Notes: generated by a model not told the origin, from the letters alone. DNA of 13,185 nt from an uncultured Clostridiaceae bacterium (GCA_958417695.1 CATZDQ010000022.1:1-13185), one strand, 5' to 3'; positions 1-8,073 are shown, counted from the stretch's first letter. Numbers and translations: made by a program.

Positions 1-87
1 ACCTTTTATTTTACCTTTCAGCCTGATAGTGTAACCGATGAAGATGTTAAAATTCCAGATTTCTCAGATTATAGTTTTATAAATTAA
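1..87 (+). CDS. C-terminal end of an unidentified protein (5' truncated by window edge)
   Basis: An open plus-strand frame runs from the first base to a TAA stop at 85-87 and gives 28 residues ending ...DFSDYSFIN. The tail is acidic and polar (P-D-S-V-T-D-E-D) with no recognisable motif, so no function is assigned. That it is a gene end is supported by the hairpin with T-runs immediately downstream (about 117-164), which would terminate it, and by the convergent layout with addB. A chance open frame of 28 codons cannot be fully excluded. Confidence 0.55.
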   Translation, partial: TFYFTFQPDSVTDEDVKIPDFSDYSFIN

Positions 88-116
88 GAAACTAATACGT
101 TATTTTTATATAAGCA

Positions 117-165
117 AAAAAATAAGATAAGAAGAAATAAAATTTTCCTCTTATCTTGTTTTTTC
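117..165. terminator. Bidirectional intrinsic terminator between the left-edge gene and addB
   Basis: A 9-bp perfect stem (AAGATAAGA at 124-132, TCTTATCTT at 149-157) has a 16-base loop. On the plus strand it is followed by GTTTTTT, and on the minus strand by a run of seven Ts (rc of 117-123). It can therefore stop transcription from both sides. The right arm overlaps the last codons and stop of addB. Confidence 0.7.
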
Positions 166-3100
166 TGATTCTTCTTTAATCTTATCTAAAATGACTTGCT
201 TCTCTAAATGACCAATATAATGATAATGATTGCCACACTTTCCTGCCTGGAACTGGCAAATAGAATGATAAGGGCAATACTCACATGGTGTTTTTTTATT
301 TTTCACATGATAATAAGGTTCTAAAGCAATATTGCCATCCAATATAGACTTTCCAATCTGCTTAATTAAATGATTCGTATATTTTTGTAAATCTATAAAT
401 TGCTCCTTTGTAATGGCATTTGACCTACCTTTACTTAAATTTCCGTCTTTATCAATATACGCAGGTATTTTACTAGAAGCACCAGAATCCAAGGTCTTAT
501 CCATCATTTTTACTACCTTTACATCTGCTAGAATGAAACCTTGCATCTTAAACTTCTTTTTTAATTCCTCTTCCATTTCTTCTGATGACATCGCCCTTTG
601 GGCTTTTATCATTGGCTCTATTAAACTAAAATACAGAATACCTGCTGGCATAACCTCTTCTATTTTACAAGTAGCATCTAAATATGTTAGCAACTGAATC
701 TGTAACCCTGCCACTACATCATTTAAATCCATACTTTTCACAGAGGACTTATAATCAATAATGCGGATATAGTTTCCTTCCGACGTTTTTGCCATATCAA
801 CACGGTCAATTTTACCTGTAATCTCCACCTTTTTATTATTCTCTAATTCTAACACAATTGGTTCATACGTTTTCCCTTTTTTAAACTCTAATTCATTTCC
901 GAACACTTCAAAGTCACTACTTTTCAAAGTATCTACAATATACTTCATAGAAATGGTAATCACTCTTTTTAAACGGTTCGTTAACATCTTATATTTTGGT
1001 GTACTAGTAAATATATAATTTCTAGGTAAGGATAGTTTCTCTTCTACTACCTCTTTTACCAAACTATCTATTTGCTCTTCTTCTAACTGCTTTACATCTA
1101 GCTGTCTTTCTCTAACCAAATGGAAAAAGCGGTCAATTACATCATGCATAAACGTTCCTGTATCTATCGCTCTCATAACAAATTGAGTTTGGTCTGATAA
1201 TTTTAAACCATATTTTAAATGATACGAATATGGACAACTGCAATACTGTTCCAAACGAGAAACACTCGTATGTAGTGTGTCGCCATATAATTTTTCCATA
1301 TTTTCCTTTGTAATGCTCTGTGGTAAATTACTATAGGAAAGAGCCTTCATAACCGCTTCCAAAGAAAACTTAAACTGATTATCTGTCTGATAATAATCAT
1401 ATACTTGATACCAGATAGAATCTACAACTTTTTCCTCTTTTTGTGCTTGTAACTGATAAATTAGCTCCTCAAAAGTGGTATTTTTATTTAAAATCTGTGC
1501 TTCTTTATGTAAAATATCACTTTTCTCTTGTAACCTTGGAAATATCTTCTTTAATTTAGAAATCAGAATAGAAGGTCTTAAAGCTCCACCCTCTAAATTA
1601 CTAGAAGGATAAGAAAGATAAAGCCTTTCCTCAGCTGTTGTAAAAGCCTTATATATAGAAAAATTATCTTCATATAAGCGCTCCATCGTTCCTTTTGCTA
1701 ATTCTACTCCCTGCTCTTTTAAATACGCCCTATCCTGGTCATTAAAAAAACCTTCTTCTTTATAAATACTTGGAAAGACACCATCATTCATCCCCACTAT
1801 AAACATAGCTTTCATCTTATGGCTTCTTGTCCTATCAATATCCCCCATCATTACTTGGTCATTCGTAGCAGGAATTTCACCCATACCATGATTTTCTAAA
1901 CCAATTTTTAACAACTCTGCATAACGCTCAAAAGTAGTTTTTTCCTCTCCAAAAACCATCCACATTTCTTCTAACACTTGCATAACACTATTCCAAGCTA
2001 ATTCTTGTTGTTTGGCTAACTGTAATTTTTCTTGCTGTTTTAAAACTTCCATTCTATTTTGTATTTTCTTATCCACTTGATTTTCTATGAAAAAATCATA
2101 CAACTTTTGTGTGATTTGCCCTACCGTCTTATTTCCCATTAACGCTTCTTTCAATTGTAATAAAGGCTCTACTATTTTCTTTCTTTGTAAATTAAGTTGT
2201 TTTATCTGTTCTACCTCTTTAGCAGATTCTTCTCCAAAATGCCAGTCCTGCTCATACCACTTACTACCTTTAATTCCCCACTCAATACAATAATTCTCTA
2301 GCGTATATAGCATTTCTTCTTCTATTTCTACAAAACCAGTTTTTAAATATTGGAAAACAGCCTCATAAGACCAATTCTTAGAAAGTACCTCTAAAACAGC
2401 TAGAACATATTTTACAAAATGATTTTGACTAAGGTTCTTCTTCTCATCAATAAAAACCGGAATCTGATAATTGGCAAAAATAACTCTACACAAATGTGCA
2501 TAAGTCTCCAAATCCTTTGTAATAACCCCTATATCTTGATAACGATAATGCTGATTTCTAACTAAATTTGAAATTTGTTTAGCCACTTGCTCCATTTCTG
2601 AATATGCATTATTAGCTAAAAATAACTCTATCGTATTAACCTCTTGCGGATAGGTTGTATAAGGCACCTGGAAAATATTTTGCTCCAAATGTTTTAAAGC
2701 TTTATCTTGAAAACGGTAAGTTTCCTCTAAAAAAACCGGTCTTTCGATAGCTACTCCATTATTTTTAGCAATTTCTATTAATCGCTGCGCCGTCTTTTTA
2801 TTTGCATAAAAAACATCCGTATCTTGTTTTGTACACACATCCAAATCTTGCGCACAAATGGTTATATTGACTTGCTTAGCTTGTCGTAGTAAAACCTCTA
2901 TAATAGCATACTCCTGCTGTGTAAATTCTGTGAACTCATCTAAATAAAACACGGTATCACAAAACATGTCTGTACTTAGTAGCTGTTTTGCTAAAATCGT
3001 TAAGGTATCATTTTCATCTATATACTGATTTTTAATTTTCGGTTCAAAAGCCTCATATATGATGAACATATCTTCTAATTTTGCTTTTAAATAAGGTTCT

Positions 3101-3525
3101 TTTGTTTCTTCTAATGTTTTGCTTAACATTTCTATGGTAATTCCATGCTTTTTAAATTCTGTCATTTGTTTTTGAATAACTTCTATATTTTGTCTCGTCT
3201 TACCTAGGAATTTAAGCGCCTTTTTCTTCTCAGAAAGCACATCATAAAATAACATTGCTTTACCAGCCTTATTTAAATTCACCTTCGTAAGTCCACCTAC
3301 TTGGCTTGCCACACGATGTGCCATACGTGCAAATGTAAGAACTTCTGCTTGTAATATACTATTAGAAGGCATGGTATCTAACAGTTTTTTCTCTGCTGTA
3401 AAAGAAAACTGTTCTGGCGTAATCATATACAGTTTTTTCTCTTTTTGTAAATCCGTTCTTATTTGTGAAAAACAATAAGCACTCTTCCCTGTCCCTGCCC
3501 TTCCACATATTAATCTTAATCCCAT
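151..3525 (-). CDS. addB: ATP-dependent helicase/nuclease subunit B (AddB)
   Basis: AddB is the nuclease-bearing partner of AddA in the AddAB complex, which resects double-strand breaks to Chi and loads RecA. The N-terminus carries a Walker A P-loop, GRAGTGKS (residues 8-15). The C-terminal RecB-like nuclease domain shows GKIDRVD (Asp907) and DYKSS (Asp924, Lys926), the metal-binding and catalytic residues. The four cysteines of the family's Fe-S cluster are in place: one in C-S-C-P-Y (Cys764) and C-x2-C-x5-C at Cys1081, Cys1084 and Cys1090. Length is 1124 residues, normal for clostridial AddB. I start at the ATG at 3525 because AAAGGAG lies five bases upstream and G-L-R-L-I-C-G-R is the usual N-terminus; an in-frame ATG at 3570 overlaps the end of ogg and has no such site. 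It lies 26 bases after ogg and is probably cotranscribed with it. Oddly, addA does not follow. Confidence 0.95.
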   Translation of the reverse strand: MGLRLICGRAGTGKSAYCFSQIRTDLQKEKKLYMITPEQFSFTAEKKLLDTMPSNSILQAEVLTFARMAHRVASQVGGLTKVNLNKAGKAMLFYDVLSEKKKALKFLGKTRQNIEVIQKQMTEFKKHGITIEMLSKTLEETKEPYLKAKLEDMFIIYEAFEPKIKNQYIDENDTLTILAKQLLSTDMFCDTVFYLDEFTEFTQQEYAIIEVLLRQAKQVNITICAQDLDVCTKQDTDVFYANKKTAQRLIEIAKNNGVAIERPVFLEETYRFQDKALKHLEQNIFQVPYTTYPQEVNTIELFLANNAYSEMEQVAKQISNLVRNQHYRYQDIGVITKDLETYAHLCRVIFANYQIPVFIDEKKNLSQNHFVKYVLAVLEVLSKNWSYEAVFQYLKTGFVEIEEEMLYTLENYCIEWGIKGSKWYEQDWHFGEESAKEVEQIKQLNLQRKKIVEPLLQLKEALMGNKTVGQITQKLYDFFIENQVDKKIQNRMEVLKQQEKLQLAKQQELAWNSVMQVLEEMWMVFGEEKTTFERYAELLKIGLENHGMGEIPATNDQVMMGDIDRTRSHKMKAMFIVGMNDGVFPSIYKEEGFFNDQDRAYLKEQGVELAKGTMERLYEDNFSIYKAFTTAEERLYLSYPSSNLEGGALRPSILISKLKKIFPRLQEKSDILHKEAQILNKNTTFEELIYQLQAQKEEKVVDSIWYQVYDYYQTDNQFKFSLEAVMKALSYSNLPQSITKENMEKLYGDTLHTSVSRLEQYCSCPYSYHLKYGLKLSDQTQFVMRAIDTGTFMHDVIDRFFHLVRERQLDVKQLEEEQIDSLVKEVVEEKLSLPRNYIFTSTPKYKMLTNRLKRVITISMKYIVDTLKSSDFEVFGNELEFKKGKTYEPIVLELENNKKVEITGKIDRVDMAKTSEGNYIRIIDYKSSVKSMDLNDVVAGLQIQLLTYLDATCKIEEVMPAGILYFSLIEPMIKAQRAMSSEEMEEELKKKFKMQGFILADVKVVKMMDKTLDSGASSKIPAYIDKDGNLSKGRSNAITKEQFIDLQKYTNHLIKQIGKSILDGNIALEPYYHVKNKKTPCEYCPYHSICQFQAGKCGNHYHYIGHLEKQVILDKIKEESEKTR

Positions 3526-3551
3526 CTTGACTCCTTTACCTAAAACTATCT

Positions 3552-4418
3552 TTATGCTTCTTTTTTCCAATAAAATAAATATTGTTGTGCTAAACCTGCC
3601 ATATTTCCAAACTTCTCATGGGCAATCTTTTCAATTTGCTTTGTACTGACTTTATTTTCATCCCTATTTTTTATATATAACTCATTCATAACACGTCTTA
3701 CCCACACATCTACAGGAAAAACATCCAATCTCTTTAAAGTAGAAAACAGTAAAATACAATCCGCTACTTTAGGACCTACTCCTGATAAAGTTAATAATGT
3801 TTCTCTAACTTTATTAGCATCTGTCTGACATATTAATTCTTCTAAGTCTACCTGTTTTTCTAAAATAGCATGGGTGGTTTCATATACTCTTTTATCACGA
3901 AAACCCAGCCCTAACTTTCTAAAATCTTCTATGGTTACATTCTTTAATTGTTCTGGTGTTGGAAAAGTATCATAAATCTTTTCCTGATATATTATCTTAT
4001 CTCCATAGGTCTTACATAATCTATCTATAATTCCCTTAATACGTGGTATATTGTTATTGGCTGAAATAATAAAAGATAGTATTGTCTCCCATAAATCTTG
4101 ATTTAAGATACGAATGCCTTTCCCATAACCAATACTAGTCTGCATATAAGTATCTACCTTCATGAGTTTCCTTTGCATCTTTTCATAATCCCTATCCAAA
4201 TCAAAATAAAATCGACAAACGCTTTGTATATCTTCTTCACAAATTCCTTGGAAAATGACTTCTTTATCTGTTTGCCTTACATTTAAAACATTTTTCCCAA
4301 AAACACCTGTATAGCTCTTATCTAGCTGTTCTTTCCAACGAAAACACTGTCCACAATTAAAAATATCGGTTACATCAAATGTGTCTATCTTTTCTATCAC
4401 ATATCGTTGCTCTTTCAT
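3552..4418 (-). CDS. ogg: 8-oxoguanine DNA glycosylase / AP lyase (OGG1 family)
   Basis: This is a base-excision-repair enzyme that removes 8-oxoguanine opposite cytosine and nicks the abasic site. The N-terminal OGG_N part contains D-I-F-N-C-G-Q-C-F-R-W, like the 'CxGQxFRW' segment of OGG1. The helix-hairpin-helix L-S-G-V-G-P-K-V-A-D-C supplies the catalytic lysine (Lys217), and P-V-D-V-W supplies the catalytic aspartate (Asp237). Their spacing is close to that of human OGG1 (K249/D268). There is no AlkA- or Nth-type C-terminal 4Fe-4S cluster. Length is 288 residues. The start at 4418 is chosen because AGGAG stands just upstream and an extended -10 promoter lies at 4441-4469; the in-frame ATG at 4520 is upstream of that promoter. 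It is the first gene of an ogg-addB unit. Confidence 0.92.
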   Translation of the reverse strand: MKEQRYVIEKIDTFDVTDIFNCGQCFRWKEQLDKSYTGVFGKNVLNVRQTDKEVIFQGICEEDIQSVCRFYFDLDRDYEKMQRKLMKVDTYMQTSIGYGKGIRILNQDLWETILSFIISANNNIPRIKGIIDRLCKTYGDKIIYQEKIYDTFPTPEQLKNVTIEDFRKLGLGFRDKRVYETTHAILEKQVDLEELICQTDANKVRETLLTLSGVGPKVADCILLFSTLKRLDVFPVDVWVRRVMNELYIKNRDENKVSTKQIEKIAHEKFGNMAGLAQQYLFYWKKEA

Positions 4419-4440
4419 TTTCTCTCCTCTTTCTATTTCT

Positions 4441-4469
4441 ATCCTATCATAAAAGTCATGTTTTTTCAA
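4441..4469 (-). promoter_or_regulatory. Promoter of the ogg-addB operon
   Basis: Read on the minus strand, TTGAAA (4464-4469) is followed by a 17-base spacer ending in TGA and then TAGGAT (4441-4446). This is a sigma-A-type promoter with an extended -10 (TGn). The predicted transcript begins about 15 bases before the ogg ATG and carries the AGGAG site. Confidence 0.6.
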
Positions 4470-4493
4470 ACATTTTTTTGTATCCGCTATAAG

Positions 4494-4546
4494 AAAATAT
4501 TGCCTAATAAACCAAATCATTTACTAGGCAATATTTTTCTTTTTTT
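4494..4546 (-). terminator. Intrinsic terminator after the pilin-like gene
   Basis: A perfect 13-bp stem (AAAATATTGCCTA at 4494-4506, TAGGCAATATTTT at 4525-4537) has an 18-base loop and lies right after the stop at 4557. On the minus strand the stem ends in a short T-run. The longer run of Ts is on the plus strand (4534-4546), so it may act in both directions and shield ogg from the upstream unit. Confidence 0.65.
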
Positions 4547-4556
4547 GGATTATATT

Positions 4557-5624
4557 TTAAGGTATCAATACCACACGAAAACCATTGTTATAAAGGCTAT
4601 CCCCATTATTACGATAGTAATAGAAAAGACCTGCATTTGGCCCATTCCAAAGAAAGCCTCCTCGCACTAAAAATGGATAATTTAATGATGGATAATAAGC
4701 TGAATCATCTCGCCATGCATTTGGACCGGTTTTACCATTAGATGTCTCTTGGATACCATTACCATAAACGAATTGATTCTTTTTCCAATTTGCCTCACTT
4801 GCTATATTTAAATTTTCTATTTCACCTGTTATTCCAACATTATCTACATGACTATCTACCAAATAGGCCATTGTATATTTCGTACTAATCGTCCTTAATT
4901 TATCTTTATCATAGCACATCGACGAACCATTTATCTTTAAATTTTGATTTTGATTGATAATATAGCTACTGGTCTTTTCATAAATACCACCACTTAAATC
5001 ATAAACACCATACATATTTCCTGTTGAACTAGCTTTACAACCAGTTAACTGGTTCCAAGTATATACTCCATTATGAGGGATATTTCCTGTTGTTGCATTG
5101 ATACCTTCCATTGTTTTTACAGCTTCTCCTGCGCTACTAGAACCTGTTGTACATCCTGTTACCGCATAGACACTATCTACTCCTGACTTTCCTGTTACAT
5201 TCGTCCTCTCCTTTTCACCACTATTTAAATTAATATTATTAACCATTATATCTGACTGATTTACACCATAGATACTTTGTGAAAGATACGCTACCGCTCC
5301 CCATTCACTATCTTTTAATAAATGCGAATCGACTGCTTTTGTAAAGCCATAGATATTTCCTTCTTCTGTCATAGCTTTAGCTATGCAAAATGCATCATTA
5401 TGGTTTATATAATTCATACTATAAGTGACTGGTTGAAAAGTAGGATATTTAATAGCCGTTTTTGTAGTTGCATAAATTCCATCTAACCAATTACGAGCCG
5501 CTTCATTCCCTTCACTACTTTTACCTCTTTCTACGCCTCTTACTTGGGATGTGGTTTGTGTATAGTTTACACTACTTGCCTTTACTGGTGCACGATTATT
5601 TCCGACTAGCATAGCCCGCTTCAA
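4557..5624 (-). pseudogene. Detached C-terminal part of the pilin-like protein (FGE/C-type-lectin-like domain)
   Basis: This frame continues the protein begun at 6288 but is shifted by one base, so it appears as a separate 355-codon frame opening at a TTG with no ribosome site. Its features are those of clostridial pilin-like proteins with an FGE-sulfatase/C-type-lectin-like end. S-E-W-G-A-V-A-Y-L-S-Q-S occurs near residue 106. Y-G-V-Y-D-L-S-G-G-I-Y-E occurs near 205 and resembles the 'YDMSGNVWEW' signature. The C-terminus is R-G-G-F-L-W-N-G-P-N-A-G followed by N-G-F-R-V-V-L-I-P. By family knowledge this fold often mediates ligand binding, and no enzyme residues are claimed here. The reading is otherwise open through 4557, so the lesion is recent, a sequencing error, or recoded. 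It is followed by a strong hairpin terminator. Confidence 0.75.
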
Positions 5625-6288
5625 ATTTAGCTACCCAAATTCCGGTTAGTTCTTTATCCCATCCACCATTTCTATAATCTATCTTTGTTTCATCTGTAAA
5701 TGCCGGATGAACGGTATATCCCATACTAGTATCTACCAATTCATTTACATTTGTGCACCTTTTAGCCGTTTGTATTTTTCCATTTTCATCATAATAATTG
5801 TCTGTCGTTCCAATTAAAAATTGGATATCCATTTTTTGATTGGTAGTATCTACTTTATAAGCAAATCTAGGAATCCACACCCACATACTTCCATCTTCTG
5901 TTCTAGCATTTGCCCACTTTTTTTCCTGATAATCATACCAATCTACCTCCTCCTCATAACTATCTTTTATCTCACCTTTACTATTTTCTGTTGGAGATGT
6001 AAACTTAATTGCTCTCATGCCAGTCGTTAATACTGGTTTATTAACTCCTTTTTCAATTATATAGGTCTTTCCTAAAACTTCATCCATTTGTTGCTCTAGA
6101 CTAGTTAAATCTCTTAATTCCTCTATTTGACTTTTTTGAGTATCTTCTTTGGCTCTCTTTGTTTGTGTAAGGATACCATTTTCACCCATTAAAGTAGAAA
6201 TGGCTACACCCGCTAAAATAATTAACACGATTATGGTAATAACTAAGGCTATTAGTGTCACGCCCTTTTGTTTTTCTTGTTTTTGCAT
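5596..6288 (-). CDS. Pilin-like secreted protein, N-terminal part ending at a frameshift
   Basis: The first 35 residues form a class III (prepilin-type) signal: basic start Q-K-Q-E-K-Q-K-G, cleavage expected after Gly9, then V-T-L-I-A-L-V-I-T-I-I-V-L-I-I-L-A-G as the hydrophobic helix. Position +5 is Ala rather than the usual Glu, as in a large Firmicutes family. A charged coiled-coil-like stretch follows (about 40-75). Next comes W-V-W-I-P-R-F-A-Y-K-V (about 137-147) and T-V-H-P-A-F-T-D, typical of this family's ectodomain. The frame ends abruptly after G-I-W-V-A-K-F-E-A-G-Y-A-S-R-K, exactly where the domain should continue; the continuation is found one base out of frame (4557-5624). The intact protein would be close to 580 residues. 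The start at 6288 has AGGAG six bases upstream and a promoter at 6330-6358. It is divergent from a GGDEF gene. Confidence 0.82.
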   Translation of the reverse strand: MQKQEKQKGVTLIALVITIIVLIILAGVAISTLMGENGILTQTKRAKEDTQKSQIEELRDLTSLEQQMDEVLGKTYIIEKGVNKPVLTTGMRAIKFTSPTENSKGEIKDSYEEEVDWYDYQEKKWANARTEDGSMWVWIPRFAYKVDTTNQKMDIQFLIGTTDNYYDENGKIQTAKRCTNVNELVDTSMGYTVHPAFTDETKIDYRNGGWDKELTGIWVAKFEAGYASRK

Positions 6289-6329
6289 ATGTTTCTCCTC
6301 TCTTCTTATGTTCTTTACCTTTCTTTTTC

Positions 6330-6358
6330 ATTATATAATTTTGGTTCTACCATGTTTA
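6330..6358 (-). promoter_or_regulatory. Promoter of the pilin-like gene
   Basis: On the minus strand a consensus TATAAT (6330-6335) stands 17 bases from TAAACA (6353-6358, 4 of 6 matches to TTGACA). The expected leader is about 35 bases and ends with AGGAG before the ATG at 6288. Confidence 0.6.
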
Positions 6359-6415
6359 TTTTTCTACTATAGTCATTTATTTATCAGTTTTCATAAACGA
6401 ATTCCAATTTATAAC

Positions 6416-6431
6416 AAAAATGTACATTTTT
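6416..6431. promoter_or_regulatory. Perfect 16-bp palindrome between divergent promoters (candidate operator)
   Basis: AAAAATGTACATTTTT reads the same on both strands. It sits between the outward-facing -35 boxes of the pilin-like gene (6353-6358) and the GGDEF gene (6454-6459). A dimeric regulator could bind here and act on both genes. The regulator is unknown and AT-rich chance symmetry is possible. Confidence 0.4.
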
Positions 6432-6453
6432 ACAGATTTTTTGCTGTTTTTAT

Positions 6454-6481
6454 TTGAATTTACATAAATTCGTGTTATAAT
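6454..6481 (+). promoter_or_regulatory. Promoter of the GGDEF gene
   Basis: TTGAAT (6454-6459), a 16-base spacer, and an extended -10 TGTTATAAT (6473-6481) form a good sigma-A-type promoter. The leader would be about 43 bases and includes AAGGAG (6517-6522), nine bases before the GTG start. It is too short for a riboswitch. Confidence 0.65.
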
Positions 6482-6531
6482 AAACTATAGGGAAATTTTT
6501 AAGTTTTCTATCGTAAAAGGAGTCTTATATA

Positions 6532-8073
6532 GTGGAAAATTTAGAATACATGAAAAGAATAAAACAAAATATGTATGAAAAAGGATTAGAAGATTTACAA
6601 ATTCGTTGTAAACCATTTTTACATACGGTTATTGATGCACAATATTCTAACAATGAAAAGGTAGCACCTTATACCCTTATTTCTATGGATTTTAACAATT
6701 TAAACGATATTAATCATATAGAAGGTAGACAAAGAGGCGACCAAATTATTCATGATGCCTTGCAACTTTATTTGGCCGATTTACCAGAAGGCTCTTTTTG
6801 TGCACGTTCTGGTGGTGATGAATTTATCATTATCTTGCCATGTTCTAAACCAGAAGCTGATACCATTATTTCACAAAAAAATGCTTTATTACAACAAAAT
6901 GGTAAACAACTATCTAAAGTTTCTATTGCCTCCCAAGCCATCGCTTCTAATGAAGGATTTAACCTAGAAGAATTAATGGAAAAAGCAGAAATAGTCATCC
7001 ATGAAAAAAAGCAAAATTGCTGCACAGCAAATTTAGAAGATGGCACACAAGAAAGTTATTGGAAATGTTTAGACATAAAATTAAAACAAAACTTTGACAC
7101 TCTTTTTAAAAGTCTTAGATTACATGATAGAACTTTATCTTCTAAAGAGATTAAACTATTATACCCTAATTTAGTACATGCCATCTATCACTCTTTACAA
7201 GAGGAAACCATTTTTACACCTTATCAGCATAAAGCATATAAAGAAAATCCACATTTAGACATAGCCACTAAACTACATACACTTTTAACAGATTCTACTA
7301 TTTCTTCAGAAAAAATAAATTCTATTCCTACCCCTGGCTATGAATATGTACTAAACACTCTGATTAAACATAGTAACACCCAACATTTTGGGAAAAATTA
7401 TTTAACAGACTATCTTCTAAAAGAATGTCATCTTTCTTTTTTAGTGTTACTAGGCTCTGTTAATAATGTAAAACTATCCAATGAAGTTTTTGGTTTTAAA
7501 TCAACCGATATAGAAATAGCCAAACTACACCATGCTTTTGAACAACTCGTACAAGAACATCTTCCCGCTTCTAAAGAAACCTTTTGTAATACAGCCTATA
7601 TACCTACTGCTCGTAATTACCTCTTTGACTTAGGAGGAGGCACTTGTGTCGCAGCTGTAGACCCTACCTATGCTAATACTTCTTGCCTTCAATTTGATTC
7701 TCCTATTGTTTATACAGAAAAAGGCTTGTGTCAATTATGCTTAGCAGATAGTCCTCGTTTGATGAATCAATATAATTATAAGACTGTTTTAGAGCACATG
7801 CTACGAGAAGCAGATGCCCGCAAAGATGAACTAGTACTCTCTCTTTTACAAGAAAAAGATGAAAATAGCACTAATCTACGTATCGGAATTTTGCAAAAGT
7901 TTCTGGCGCAAACTAGCCAATATTATAAAGAACATATTGACGAAGCAGACACACCAGCATGTAAAAAGAAATTTTGTATGCTCGCTGCTAAACAACTACA
8001 AACCTCTTTGCACGAATTCAATGAAAAACAAAAAAGTTTTACACAACCAGAAAAAACATCACTTAACCGATAA
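6532..8073 (+). CDS. GGDEF-domain protein with a second degenerate GGDEF-like domain
   Basis: This 513-residue soluble protein has no membrane segment or signal peptide. The N-terminal GGDEF domain (about 45-165) keeps the active-site loop S-G-G-D-E-F (94-98) and M-D-F-N-N-L-N-D-I-N (Asp53), so diguanylate cyclase activity is possible. However, the usual F-K-x-I-N-D reads L-N-D-I-N-H, so the guanine-contacting Asp is His62. There is no RxxD inhibitory site five residues before the loop. Around 280-400 a second copy of the fold can be read: S-V-N-N-V-K-L-S-N-E-V-F-G (about 309-321), then T-A-R, then D-L-G-G-G-T-C-V-A-A-V (366-376), where the signature has decayed to GGGTC. This second domain is my inference. 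The remaining helical region has no recognised domain. Start: GTG with AAGGAG nine bases upstream; an ATG six codons later is the alternative. The gene is divergent from the pilin-like gene, so a c-di-GMP role in surface structures is plausible. Confidence 0.85.
   Translation: MENLEYMKRIKQNMYEKGLEDLQIRCKPFLHTVIDAQYSNNEKVAPYTLISMDFNNLNDINHIEGRQRGDQIIHDALQLYLADLPEGSFCARSGGDEFIIILPCSKPEADTIISQKNALLQQNGKQLSKVSIASQAIASNEGFNLEELMEKAEIVIHEKKQNCCTANLEDGTQESYWKCLDIKLKQNFDTLFKSLRLHDRTLSSKEIKLLYPNLVHAIYHSLQEETIFTPYQHKAYKENPHLDIATKLHTLLTDSTISSEKINSIPTPGYEYVLNTLIKHSNTQHFGKNYLTDYLLKECHLSFLVLLGSVNNVKLSNEVFGFKSTDIEIAKLHHAFEQLVQEHLPASKETFCNTAYIPTARNYLFDLGGGTCVAAVDPTYANTSCLQFDSPIVYTEKGLCQLCLADSPRLMNQYNYKTVLEHMLREADARKDELVLSLLQEKDENSTNLRIGILQKFLAQTSQYYKEHIDEADTPACKKKFCMLAAKQLQTSLHEFNEKQKSFTQPEKTSLNR

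Noticed and set aside
413..697. Plus-strand open frame antisense to addB
   Set aside because: It is a shadow of a well-supported coding region, with no ribosome site or recognisable product. The other shorter frames antisense to addB, the pilin-like gene and plsX were rejected for the same reason.
3526..4520. Upstream in-frame ATGs at 3570 (addB) and 4520 (ogg) as starts
   Set aside because: The first overlaps the end of ogg without a ribosome site. The second is upstream of the ogg promoter. Better starts with AGGAG-type sites exist at 3525 and 4418.
6289..6531. c-di-GMP riboswitch upstream of the GGDEF or pilin-like gene
   Set aside because: Predicted leaders are only about 35-45 bases, too short for a riboswitch aptamer and expression platform.
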